In this document: one piece after another, positions 6,820 through 14,531 of the stretch | Position numbering within the stretch: the first letter of the stretch is position 1 | Layout: every line of letters starts with the position of its first letter | Origin: an uncultured Alcaligenaceae bacterium | GTDB taxonomy: Bacteria > Pseudomonadota > Gammaproteobacteria > Burkholderiales > Burkholderiaceae_B | NCBI GenBank assembly: GCA_937908115.1 | Contig: CALEQZ010000048.1 | Location: 1-20,154, forward strand | Direction of reading: 5' to 3' | Length of the DNA stretch: 20,154 bases | Notes under the pieces: model-generated | Told to the model about the DNA's origin: nothing | Seen by the model: the letters and a program-made list of their open reading frames with translations, nothing else | The model's database searches: none | Program-made: the position numbers and the translations under genes

Positions 6820-8229
6820 ATGGCAACCCAGGACGCCGCCATCGCGGCAGCACCGGACGGACAACCCACCGAGCTCAAGCGGGTCATGGGCCCGAAGCTG
6901 TTGTTGCTGTTCATCATCGGCGACATTTTGGGCACGGGCATCTATGCCTTGACCGGCCAGGTGGCCAAGGAAGTCGGCGGCGCGGCATGGGCACCGTTCC
7001 TGGTGGCCTTCGGCGTGGCGTTGCTGACCGCCTGCTCTTACCTGGAACTGGTCACCAAATACCCCAAGGCCGCCGGCGCCGCGCTCTACGTGCATAAGGC
7101 GTTCGGCGTGCACTTCCTGACCTTCCTCGTGTGCTTTACGGTGATGTGTTCCGGGCTGACCTCAGCCGCGACCGCGTCGCAGGCATTTGCCTCGAACCTG
7201 TTTGCGGCATTCGGCGTCCAGTCCGGCCCTTCCACCGTGACGCTAGGCGCGCTGGGCTTCATGGTGCTGGTCATGGTGGTCAACCTGCGTGGGGTGTCCG
7301 AAAGCGTCAAGGCCAACGTCGTGCTGACCCTGGTCGAACTGAGCGGCCTGCTGCTGGTCATCGTTTTGGGCTTTTACGCAATCGCAGGCGGGCAGGCGGA
7401 TTTTTCGCGCGTGGTCGCCTTCGACACGCCCGAGGACAAGAGCGTGTTCCTGGCCATCACCTCTGCCACCGCGCTGGCCTTTTTTGCCATGGTGGGCTTC
7501 GAGGATTCGGTCAACATGGCCGAGGAGACGCATGCGCCGCACCGGATCTTCCCCAAAGTGATGTTCACCGGGCTGGGGCTGACGGCGGCGATTTACGTCC
7601 TGGTATCGATCTGCGCGGTGGCACTTATCCCGGTGGGCGAGTTGGCCAGCAGCGCCACGCCGCTGGTGCTGGTCGTCGAGCGCGCCGCCCCCGGCCTGCC
7701 CATGGGCACCATCATGCCGGTCATTTCCATGTTCGCAGTGGCCAACTCGGCGCTGATCAATATGATGATGGCCAGCCGCCTGCTCTACGGCATGGCCCGC
7801 CAGGGCGTATTGCCCCGGTTCCTAGCGCACGTGCATGCTCGCACCCAGACGCCCTGGGCGGCGATCCTGTTCACCACCGTGCTCGCGCTGGTGCTGATCG
7901 TGCTCGTGGCGACCACCGACTCGCCCGCGGTGCGCGCGCTGGGCGGCACGACGGCGCTGCTGCTGCTGGCGGTGTTTGCCTTCGTCAACGTGGCAGTGCT
8001 GGTGCTCAGGCGGGACAAAGTCCAGCACGAACATTTCCGCGCGCATACGGTCTTCCCCGTGCTGGGCGCCCTCGCCTGCCTGTTCCTGGTCACGCCCGTG
8101 ACCGGGCGGGACGTCATCCAATACCAGGTCGCCGGCTGGCTGCTGCTGCTGGGCCTGGCGATGTGGGGCGTGACCCGGCTGCTGCATCGCAAGGATCCAG
8201 CCTTGCTGGATCCGGAACAGCTGCGCTGA
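6820..8229 (+). CDS. APC-superfamily amino acid permease
   Basis: A 469-residue inner-membrane protein with about 12 hydrophobic segments, the normal size for amino acid/cation symporters of the APC superfamily. TM1 carries LFIIGDILGTGIYALTG, matching the G-x-G-x-(I/V) unwound helix that binds the substrate amino group. TM6 reads LAFFAMVGFEDSVNMAEE, followed by the charged loop THAPHRIFPK typical of the family. Further helices include LINMMMASRLLYGMARQG (TM8 region). The start ATG at 6820 has AGGAG 10 bp upstream in AAAGGAGCGAGCAAGC. The substrate cannot be read from sequence; amino acid or polyamine uptake is the family expectation. The gene stands alone: the decayed cyclase lies upstream and the next gene is convergent, only 9 bp past the stop. 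Confidence 0.9.
   Translation: MATQDAAIAAAPDGQPTELKRVMGPKLLLLFIIGDILGTGIYALTGQVAKEVGGAAWAPFLVAFGVALLTACSYLELVTKYPKAAGAALYVHKAFGVHFLTFLVCFTVMCSGLTSAATASQAFASNLFAAFGVQSGPSTVTLGALGFMVLVMVVNLRGVSESVKANVVLTLVELSGLLLVIVLGFYAIAGGQADFSRVVAFDTPEDKSVFLAITSATALAFFAMVGFEDSVNMAEETHAPHRIFPKVMFTGLGLTAAIYVLVSICAVALIPVGELASSATPLVLVVERAAPGLPMGTIMPVISMFAVANSALINMMMASRLLYGMARQGVLPRFLAHVHARTQTPWAAILFTTVLALVLIVLVATTDSPAVRALGGTTALLLLAVFAFVNVAVLVLRRDKVQHEHFRAHTVFPVLGALACLFLVTPVTGRDVIQYQVAGWLLLLGLAMWGVTRLLHRKDPALLDPEQLR
8193..8213. repeat. Hairpin at the end of the permease gene
   Basis: GGATCCAG and CTGGATCC form a perfect 8-bp stem around CCTTG, inside the last codons of the permease and 26 bp before the convergent TonB-receptor stop. 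No T run follows on either strand. It might stabilise mRNA ends or serve Rho-assisted termination. Confidence 0.5.
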
Positions 8230-8238
8230 CGGCGCGGA

Positions 8239-10434
8239 TCAGAACTCCATGCTGGCGCTCAGCATGAAGGTGCGGGGCGCGCCCAGGACCAGATAGCCGG
8301 ATCCCGGGTAGCCCCCGACCGACATCCAGTAATCGCGGTTGGTCAGGTTTTCCACCCGGGCGCGCAGCACCAGCATCCGTCCGTCGATGTCAGTCACGTA
8401 GCGCAGCCCCGCGTCCAGGCGCGTCCAGCCGGGGGCGCGCAGCGTATTGGCGGCATCGGCGTAGCGGGCGCCCGTGTAAACGACACGGCCGTCCACGGTC
8501 AGGCCGGGCACGCCGGGGATATCCCACTCCACGCCCATGTTGGCCTGCATGCGCGGCACGCCGATGACGCGCTTGCCATCGAGCGCGCCGTCGCCCGTAT
8601 CGACCTGCTTGGCGTCCAGCCACGTCAAGCCCCCAAGCACGCGCACGCCGCGCACGGGCTCGCCGAACACCGTCAGCTCGATCCCGCGATGGCGGTCTTC
8701 GCCGCCCGCGCTAAATACGTTGTCGGCGTCGATATACCCGCGCGGCCGCTTGGTCGTGAACAGCGCCAGGCCGGCGCCCAGGCCGTCTCCTTCGTACTTC
8801 AGGCCGATTTCCTTCTGCCTGGATACGTACGGCGGCAAGGACTCGCCTTGATTGATGGCGGGTGCCGGTGCCGTATCGCCCTGGGCAAGCCCCTCGATGT
8901 AATTGGCGTACAGCGAGACCTGTGGACTGAGCTTGAACACCACGCCGGCCGCCGGCGAGTTGCGGCGCTTTTCGTACGGCTTGCCAGGCGCCCGGGTGTC
9001 ATATGCGTACTCGCGGTAGTACAGGCGCTGGTGGCGCACGCCCAGGGTGAGCAGGATGCGGTCGTCCAGGAATGAAAGGGTGTCGCCGATGGCATAGCTG
9101 GCCAGCCGCGTGCGCCGTTGGAGCGCGGGAGAATCCAGGTCGTTGCCAGCGAGATGGCCAGGGCTCAGCACTGGCCTGTCATAGTCGACCGGGTCGTAGA
9201 TATTGGTAGGCAAAGCATTTGCCCAATCCATCACGTAGGCATTCTTCACCTCCTGCTCGAAGAACGCCGCCGAAGCCACGAGCTCGTGGCCGACCGGCCC
9301 GGTACGCAGCTTGGCGCGCATGCCGACCTCGCCGGTGCTGATTTTGTCTTTTCGTGCGTTGTCGAAGCGGTAAAACGTTGCGTCGCCCGTGCGAGAATCG
9401 ATCACCGTGGTCGAACTGAGCGAATTCGCCTCCTTGCTCTTGCGCATGCCGTATGCCGCCCAGGCGGTGACCTTGTCGGCCAGGTCGTATTCACCGCGCA
9501 GCGAACCGAACACGTCGCGCTCGTCCGAATACGTCCACGGTTGCGCGTAATTGGTCTTGGCATCGGGCGCGCGCGGCACCGACGTCACGCCCCCGTCCAA
9601 CGAAAGGTTGGGACGCGGCTGCTTCAGCCGATGATCCTGCCAGCCGATGTCACCCGATAGCCGCAGCCGGTTGCCGCGCCAATCCACGCCCACCGATCCC
9701 ACGCCCAGGCGGTTGCGCTCGTGGTCCACGCCGGTTTCGCCGCCATGCGCCGCGGCATTGATGCGCAACCCCAGGCGCCCTTCCGGGCCGAAGCGGCGTG
9801 CGATGTCGGCGGCGACCTGCCCCTGCGCGTCGCTCGACCAGCCGGTGGTGATGCGCGTCAGCGGCTCGTTGGATGCGCGCTTGGGCAGCAGGTTGATGAC
9901 CCCGCCGATCCCGCCCCCGCCCGGCGTGGCGCCGGTCAGGAAGGCCGAGGCCCCGCGCAACACTTCCACGCGCTCGAACAGCTCGGCGGCGATGTACTGG
10001 CGCGGCAGCAGGCTGTATAGGCCGTTATAGGCGACGTCGTCCGAGCTGAGGAGGAAGCCGCGGATGAAGTAGGACTCCTGGAAGTTGCCGAAGCCGCGCG
10101 CTACGCGCACCCCCGGGTCGGCCTGCAGGACATCGCCGACGCTGCGCGCCTGGCGGTCCTGGATGAATTCGCTCGTATAGCTGGTGATCGAAAACGGCGT
10201 GTCCATGTTGTCGCGCGTGCCCAGGATCCCCGCCCGGCCGCCGCGGGCCACCTGCCCGCCAGCGAAGGCAGGCGACAACCCCTGGGCCGACGCGTCGGCG
10301 CTGGCTTCGACGGTGATGCTTTCGAGCTGCGTCACCGTCGCGCCCTGGTCCTGGCCTTGCGCGTGCGCCTGGGCGCCCGCCAGACAATATGGCAACGCCG
10401 CCGCCAGGCATGCGACTTTCTTTGTCCGCTTCAT
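8239..10434 (-). CDS. TonB-dependent siderophore receptor
   Basis: An outer-membrane beta-barrel that imports ferric siderophores using TonB-ExbBD energy. The 731-residue precursor starts with a signal peptide, MKRTKKVACLAAALPYCLAGA..AHAQ, followed by a TonB-box-like LESITVEA. The plug domain is at about 60-180 and includes TPFSITSYTSEFIQDRQA, VGDVLQADPGV, SYFIRGF, FERVEVLRGASAFLTG and GGIGGVINLLPKRA. A 22-strand barrel follows, ending with the C-terminal Phe of LSASMEF. The start at 10432-10434 is preferred over an ATG 19 codons upstream because GAGGGG lies about 5 bp before it and the signal peptide then begins correctly. A Fur box lies 73 bp upstream. No siderophore synthesis or esterase gene is adjacent, so it probably takes up a xenosiderophore. 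It belongs with the many Bordetella Bfr-type receptors, but which one was not determined. Confidence 0.93.
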   Translation of the reverse strand: MKRTKKVACLAAALPYCLAGAQAHAQGQDQGATVTQLESITVEASADASAQGLSPAFAGGQVARGGRAGILGTRDNMDTPFSITSYTSEFIQDRQARSVGDVLQADPGVRVARGFGNFQESYFIRGFLLSSDDVAYNGLYSLLPRQYIAAELFERVEVLRGASAFLTGATPGGGGIGGVINLLPKRASNEPLTRITTGWSSDAQGQVAADIARRFGPEGRLGLRINAAAHGGETGVDHERNRLGVGSVGVDWRGNRLRLSGDIGWQDHRLKQPRPNLSLDGGVTSVPRAPDAKTNYAQPWTYSDERDVFGSLRGEYDLADKVTAWAAYGMRKSKEANSLSSTTVIDSRTGDATFYRFDNARKDKISTGEVGMRAKLRTGPVGHELVASAAFFEQEVKNAYVMDWANALPTNIYDPVDYDRPVLSPGHLAGNDLDSPALQRRTRLASYAIGDTLSFLDDRILLTLGVRHQRLYYREYAYDTRAPGKPYEKRRNSPAAGVVFKLSPQVSLYANYIEGLAQGDTAPAPAINQGESLPPYVSRQKEIGLKYEGDGLGAGLALFTTKRPRGYIDADNVFSAGGEDRHRGIELTVFGEPVRGVRVLGGLTWLDAKQVDTGDGALDGKRVIGVPRMQANMGVEWDIPGVPGLTVDGRVVYTGARYADAANTLRAPGWTRLDAGLRYVTDIDGRMLVLRARVENLTNRDYWMSVGGYPGSGYLVLGAPRTFMLSASMEF

Positions 10435-10490
10435 GAAACCCCTCGTGATGGTGTGCTGCCGCAGCCGCGGCGCGGTTCTCCACAGCGGCA

Positions 10491-10496
10491 ATCATA
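10491..10496 (-). promoter_or_regulatory. Candidate -10 element of the TonB receptor gene
   Basis: Read on the minus strand, this is TATGAT, five of six matches to TATAAT, 57 bp upstream of the start codon. No good -35 hexamer is found at 16-18 bp. The Fur box lies where the -35 region would be, which fits direct Fur repression. Confidence 0.45.
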
Positions 10497-10506
10497 CAAT
10501 TACGAC

Positions 10507-10525
10507 AATAATCGTTCTCATTCTC
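10507..10525 (-). promoter_or_regulatory. Fur box upstream of the TonB receptor
   Basis: The minus strand reads GAGAATGAGAACGATTATT, which matches 14 of 19 positions of the E. coli-type consensus GATAATGATAATCATTATC. It lies 73 bp upstream of the receptor start and 11 bp upstream of a candidate -10 hexamer. This predicts iron-dependent repression of the receptor. Confidence 0.8.
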
Positions 10526-10700
10526 TTTTCTACTTATGCCCTTGGCGTTGGCCCACTGCAACACCGCCCGAGGCTTTCGATGCGCCGGCACCAAATCGGA
10601 ACACCCGCCAGCGCCAGGCCGCACTGCTTTGGTGCAAGCCTAAGCGGCCGCGCGGGCCGTTCAGACACTTCCCTGGCGTGGCAAGCTGGCACGCGTATTG

Positions 10701-10758
10701 CTTATGTGTGGTCGACGCGGTAACCGGGATACCGCCTTCTCTGACCCACACATATAAG
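10701..10758. promoter_or_regulatory. Nested inverted repeat upstream of the Bug gene
   Basis: Outer arms ATGTGTGG (10704-10711) and CCACACAT (10746-10753) are perfectly complementary and 42 bp apart, about four helical turns. Flanking CTT and AAG nearly extend them, with a 2-nt offset. Between them lies a second dyad, CGGTA (10718-10722) and TACCG (10730-10734). A TATAAG hexamer overlaps the right arm. The Bug start codon is 18 bp further on. The LysR gene at the end of this unit is the obvious candidate reader, but that is inference. Confidence 0.5.
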
Positions 10759-10775
10759 CAGCCCCCGGGGGAATC

Positions 10776-11828
10776 ATGCATCACCACTTGGCAGTACCTG
10801 CAGTACCTTGCGCCGGAACCGGCGCCCTGTCCCGCCTGGCGCACGCATGGCGCCGGGCGGGATCCCTGCTCAAGCCCGCCGCCGTCCTGGCGGCGGCGCT
10901 TGCGGCAGCCTCGCCCGCAGCCCTGGCTGCCTATCCCGAGCGACCTTTGCAGGTCGTCATTTCGTTTCCTCCGGCCGGCGCCACGGATGTCTTGGCGCGC
11001 GCCGTCGGCGCCGTCCTGTCCCAGGAGCTCGGCCAGCCCATCGTGGTGGAAAACCGTCCCGGTGCTGGCGGGGCAATCGGCCTGGCGACGGCGGCCAAGG
11101 CGCCTGCCGACGGCTATCACTTTCACTTCTCGGCCATCACCAACCAGGCCATTGCGGCCTCCATCTACGCCAAGCAACCGGCACATCTGGCCGAAGATTT
11201 CGTACCGGTGGCCGGCGTCGGTGTGGCGCCGCATGCGCTGGTAGTGCCGTCCAGCCTGCCGGTCGACGACCTGGCCGGACTGGTCGCCTACCTCAAAGCC
11301 GCGCCCGGCAAGTACAACTTCGCCTCGCAGGGCATGGGCACGCTCTCTCACCTGGAATCCGAACTCTTTCTGCTCAAGACCGGCACGCAGGCCATGCACA
11401 TCCCGTACAAGGGCAGCGCGCTGGCCCTGCCGGAAGTGGTCAACGGCACGTCAGTCATGATGTTCGACAGCATCGCCGGCTCCATGCCGCTGGTGCGCGC
11501 CGGCAAGCTCAAGTTCCTGGCCGTTGCCTCAGGCAGCCGCATCGCCAGGCTGCCGGACGTACCCACGGTGGCCGAGGCCGGCGTGCCCGGCTTCGAAGCC
11601 GATAACTGGTTCGGCTTCGTCGCACCCAAGGGCACGCCGCAGCAGGCCATCGACGCGCTGCGCGCGGCCGTCGAGAAGGCCGTATCCCAGCCCGACCTGG
11701 CCAAGCAGCTCGCGGCGCAAGGCACCGAGCTGCGCTACCTGGGACCGGCCGAGCTGCAAAGCCTCATCCGCAAAGAGCACGACACCTGGGCCGAGGTGAT
11801 CAAGAACGCCAAGGTACAGGTGCAATGA
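10776..11828 (+). CDS. Bug-type periplasmic solute receptor (TctC family)
   Basis: A 350-residue extracytoplasmic binding protein for small carboxylates or amino-acid-like ligands. The long N-terminal leader has a hydrophobic core, LLKPAAVLAAALAAASPAALA, and mature sequence starts near AYPERPLQVVISFPPAGATD. Family blocks follow: GQPIVVENRPGAGGAIG, the PADGYHF turn, LKAAPGKYNFASQG, MHIPYKGSALALPEVVNG, RLPDVPTVAEAGVPGF and FGFVAPKGTP. The start ATG at 10776 has GGGGGA 3-4 bp upstream. The n-region is unusually long, so a later non-ATG start is possible. Like most Bordetella Bug genes it has no TctA/TctB membrane partners nearby. A terminator lies 100 bp after the stop. The gamma-glutamyltransferase-like gene downstream suggests an amide or gamma-glutamyl compound as a possible ligand, but this is inferred from context only. 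Confidence 0.9.
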   Translation: MHHHLAVPAVPCAGTGALSRLAHAWRRAGSLLKPAAVLAAALAAASPAALAAYPERPLQVVISFPPAGATDVLARAVGAVLSQELGQPIVVENRPGAGGAIGLATAAKAPADGYHFHFSAITNQAIAASIYAKQPAHLAEDFVPVAGVGVAPHALVVPSSLPVDDLAGLVAYLKAAPGKYNFASQGMGTLSHLESELFLLKTGTQAMHIPYKGSALALPEVVNGTSVMMFDSIAGSMPLVRAGKLKFLAVASGSRIARLPDVPTVAEAGVPGFEADNWFGFVAPKGTPQQAIDALRAAVEKAVSQPDLAKQLAAQGTELRYLGPAELQSLIRKEHDTWAEVIKNAKVQVQ

Positions 11829-11929
11829 ACGGCCGGGCGCCGCCAGGCGCCCGCCTGCGTCCGGCGCATCCGGATCTTCCGGCGTCCGGGGTTTCTCGTC
11901 TCCGATGTACAAACATGTACTACTCTTTT

Positions 11930-11958
11930 AGCGGCTGCGCTGCAGCCGCTTCTTTTTT
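11930..11958 (+). terminator. Intrinsic terminator after the Bug gene
   Basis: AGCGGCTGC (11930-11938) pairs perfectly with GCAGCCGCT (11942-11950) around GCT, followed by TCTTTTTT. It lies about 100 bp after the Bug stop and 79-107 bp before the GGT-like gene. It therefore either separates the two or attenuates read-through. Confidence 0.85.
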
Positions 11959-12036
11959 GCCGTCGCCGCAGGGCGGCAAGCCGAAGGCGGACCGGGGCGG
12001 CGATTGACCTATTCCTTTCACAAGCTCATGCAGACC

Positions 12037-13632
12037 ATGGATTCGACCTTCTGGCAGTTCCCCTACCCTTCCCAGCGCATGCCGGTGCTGGCCGACAACG
12101 CCGTGGCGACGTCGCAACCGCTGGCTGGCGCCGCCGGGCTGATGATGCTGGCGCGCGGCGGCAACGCGGTGGACGCAGCCCTGGCCACGGCGATTGCGTT
12201 GACCGTGGTCGAGCCGTGCATGAACGGGATAGGCGGCGACGCCTTCGTGCAGATATGGGACGGGCAGCGCATGCATGCCCTCAATGCCTCGGGCCGTGCC
12301 CCTGAAGCCGCCACGGCCGAGCGTTACGCCCACTTGGACGCGATGCCGGCGCGCGGCTGGGACAGCGTCACGGTGCCAGGCGCCGTATCGGCGTGGCGCG
12401 CGGTCTGGGAAAAGTTCGGCAGCCTGCCTTTCGAGGACTTGTTCGAGCCGGCGCTGCGCTACGCGCGCGAGGGATACATCGTCTCGCCTACGGTGCATCG
12501 CCAGTGGCAGGCCCAGATCGACGACCTGCTGCCGCAGCCGGGCTTTCGCGAAGCCTTCGCGCCCAACGGCCGCGCCCCGCTGCCCGGCGAGCGCTTCATC
12601 TGCCCGGGACAGGCCGAAACGCTGGAAAAAATCGCCCGCACCAAGGGCGAGGCGTTCTACCGGGGCGAACTGGCCGCAGCCATCGCTGCCCACGCGCGCG
12701 CCACGGGAGGACTGATCACCGAAGCCGACCTGGCGACACACACGGCCGACTGGGTCGACCCGCTATCGGTGTCCTACCGCGACATCGAACTAATGGAAAT
12801 CGGGCCCAACGGCCAAGGCATAGGCGCGCTGATGGCGCTCGGGATGCTGCGCCATTTCGACCTACCTGCGATGAAGCCGGATTCGGCCGAGGCGCTGCAC
12901 CTGCAGATCGAGGCCATGAAGTTGGCCTTCGCCGACATGCACGCCTATGTCGCCGACCCGGCCCACATGAAGGACGTCACCGCCGGGCACCTGCTCGATC
13001 CCGACTACCTGGCCGCCCGCGCCCGCCTGATCGACCCCAAGCGTGCCTCGCGCCCGACGCACGGACAGCCGCACAGCGGCGGTACGGTATACCTGACGGC
13101 CGCCGACAGCCGCGGCATGATGGTGTCGTTCATCCAATCCAACTTCAAGGGATTCGGCTCTGGGGTGGTCGTGCCCAACACCGGCATCGCCCTGCACAAC
13201 CGTGGCTGGGGATTTTCCACGCGCGCCGGCCACCCCAACCAGATCGCCCCTGGCAAGCGGCCTTTCCACACCATCATCCCAGGCTTTTTGATGCGCGGCG
13301 GTGCACCGCTGGCCAGCTTCGGCGTGATGGGCGGTTCCATGCAGGCCCAGGGGCACGTGCAGATGGCCTGCCGCATCGGCGACTGGGGACAAAACCCGCA
13401 GGCGGCGCTCGATGGCCCGCGCTGGCGCGTACTGGATGACAACCACGGCGTCGCGCTGGAATGGAACGTGCCCGAAGCCACCCGCCAGGCGCTGGCCGAG
13501 ATGGGGCATCCGGTCAAGGTGGCACCACGCTTCGACCTGGAGTTCGGTTGCGGGCAAATGATCATGCGCGCCGAACACGGCTACCTGGCCGCCTCCGACC
13601 ACCGTAAGGACGGCTACGCGATGGGTTGGTAG
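12037..13632 (+). CDS. Gamma-glutamyltransferase-family amidase (YwrD-like Ntn hydrolase)
   Basis: Members of this family self-cleave before a Thr, which becomes the nucleophile for hydrolysis or transfer of gamma-glutamyl or related acyl-amide bonds. The frame gives 531 residues from the ATG at 12037. Early blocks are ATSQPLAGAAGLMMLARGGNAVDAALA and EPCMNGIGGDAF (GIGGD is characteristic). The cleavage site is SGG|TVYLTAADSRG with Thr350, followed by SFIQSNFKGFGSG and GIALHNRG. The substrate-loop motif is GVMGGSMQAQGHVQ. There is no signal peptide, so it should be cytoplasmic, unlike periplasmic E. coli Ggt. The spacing resembles the shorter lid-less YwrD-type proteins. The start is uncertain: a TTG at 12004 with a G-rich upstream and an ATG at 12028 are alternatives. 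ATG 12037 is chosen because MDSTFWQFPYPSQR matches the usual family N-terminus. The LysR gene begins 4 bp after the stop. Confidence 0.88.
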   Translation: MDSTFWQFPYPSQRMPVLADNAVATSQPLAGAAGLMMLARGGNAVDAALATAIALTVVEPCMNGIGGDAFVQIWDGQRMHALNASGRAPEAATAERYAHLDAMPARGWDSVTVPGAVSAWRAVWEKFGSLPFEDLFEPALRYAREGYIVSPTVHRQWQAQIDDLLPQPGFREAFAPNGRAPLPGERFICPGQAETLEKIARTKGEAFYRGELAAAIAAHARATGGLITEADLATHTADWVDPLSVSYRDIELMEIGPNGQGIGALMALGMLRHFDLPAMKPDSAEALHLQIEAMKLAFADMHAYVADPAHMKDVTAGHLLDPDYLAARARLIDPKRASRPTHGQPHSGGTVYLTAADSRGMMVSFIQSNFKGFGSGVVVPNTGIALHNRGWGFSTRAGHPNQIAPGKRPFHTIIPGFLMRGGAPLASFGVMGGSMQAQGHVQMACRIGDWGQNPQAALDGPRWRVLDDNHGVALEWNVPEATRQALAEMGHPVKVAPRFDLEFGCGQMIMRAEHGYLAASDHRKDGYAMGW

Positions 13633-13636
13633 CGCG

Positions 13637-14524
13637 ATGGATTTCGCTGCCTTGCAAATGCTGGTCTGGGCCGTCGAGGAACGCAGCGTGGCGCGCGCGG
13701 CAGCCCGCGCCAACCTGGTCGCCTCGGCAGCCAGCAAACGGATCGCCGACCTGGAGCGCCGGGTCGGAACAACGCTATTGGTGCGGCACAACCGGGGCGT
13801 CGAACCCACGCCTGCCGGCGCGGTGCTGTACCACCGCGCCAAGGCGATCCTGGAAAACGTCCAGAGCCTGGAAGACCTGTGCCACGAGTTTGCCCCGGAC
13901 GGCATCCCCAAGGTACGCCTGGCGGCCAACCGGTCGGCCATCGTGCAGTTCCTGCCGCGCGAGTTGCGTGACTTCCAGGCCGACAATCCCGGTGCCCGCA
14001 TCGACCTGGTCGAGGCCTACAGCCCGGACATCCCTCGCATGGTCTCCAACCGCGACGTGGACCTTGGCATCTATCACGCTGCCGCGCCGGCGCCGGGTGT
14101 CACTTCGCTGCCCTATCGCACCGACCGCGTAGTGCTGGTCGTACCCGCGACCCACGAACTTGCCTCGCGGGGCGCCATCCGCCTGGACGAAGCGCGTGGC
14201 TACGACTTCCTGGGCTATTTCCCGCGCCATTCCTTCGAATCTTTCCTGGAGCTGGCGGGCAACACGCTAACAGGCCCGCTCAACGTCCGCATCCAAGTCG
14301 CCAACTACGAAGCGCGTTGCCGGATGATCCGCGAAGGACTCGGCGTAGGCGTGCTGCCCGAACGCATTGCCGACACTTACATCGGGCAGTTCAGCCTTGC
14401 CAAAGTCGCCCTGACCGATGCATGGGCCAAGCGGCAGTTCTATGTCTGTGCGCGCGATCGTGCGGCGCTTCGGCCAGTGGCCGCACAACTGCTGGCCCAC
14501 TTGGCCGGCGCCGCCGCACAGTGA
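13637..14524 (+). CDS. LysR-family transcriptional regulator
   Basis: A 295-residue regulator of normal length. The N-terminal winged HTH occupies residues 1-60: MDFAALQMLVWAVEERSVARAA, the recognition segment ASAASKRIADLERRVG, then LLVRHNRGVEPTPAG. The effector-binding domain follows, with VRLAANRSAIVQFLPRELRDF, FQADNPGARIDLVE, RDVDLGIYHAA, VVLVVPATHELA and REGLGVGVLPERIA. The HTH reads SAASKRIADLE where many LysR proteins have SAVSRQIxxLE. The ATG sits 4 bp after the GGT stop, so the two are translated from one message and the regulator is at the end of its own unit rather than divergent, which is unusual for LysR. Its likely target is the inverted repeat before the Bug gene at 10776. The co-inducer is unknown. 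The stop lies 7 bp from the end of the convergent amidohydrolase. Confidence 0.92.
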   Translation: MDFAALQMLVWAVEERSVARAAARANLVASAASKRIADLERRVGTTLLVRHNRGVEPTPAGAVLYHRAKAILENVQSLEDLCHEFAPDGIPKVRLAANRSAIVQFLPRELRDFQADNPGARIDLVEAYSPDIPRMVSNRDVDLGIYHAAAPAPGVTSLPYRTDRVVLVVPATHELASRGAIRLDEARGYDFLGYFPRHSFESFLELAGNTLTGPLNVRIQVANYEARCRMIREGLGVGVLPERIADTYIGQFSLAKVALTDAWAKRQFYVCARDRAALRPVAAQLLAHLAGAAAQ

Positions 14525-14531
14525 CGTCGCA

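Larger units (their letters stand above)
10435..10775. other. 341-bp divergent intergenic region
   Basis: It separates the TonB receptor (minus strand) from the Bug-GGT-LysR unit (plus strand). It holds the Fur box and a candidate -10 for the receptor, and a nested inverted repeat just before the Bug gene. The middle part, about 10530-10690, is GC-rich with no gene or signal recognised. Confidence 0.7.

Noticed and set aside
11835..11852. GGGCGCC-GCCA-GGCGCCC hairpin just after the Bug stop as the terminator
   Set aside because: The stem is perfect but no T run follows. The hairpin at 11930-11958 has one and is the better call.
11904..11920. Repeated ATGTAC (ATGTAC-AAAC-ATGTAC) as an operator for the GGT gene
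   Set aside because: It lies upstream of the terminator hairpin and is short. Because GTAC is self-complementary, the apparent dyad is weak evidence.
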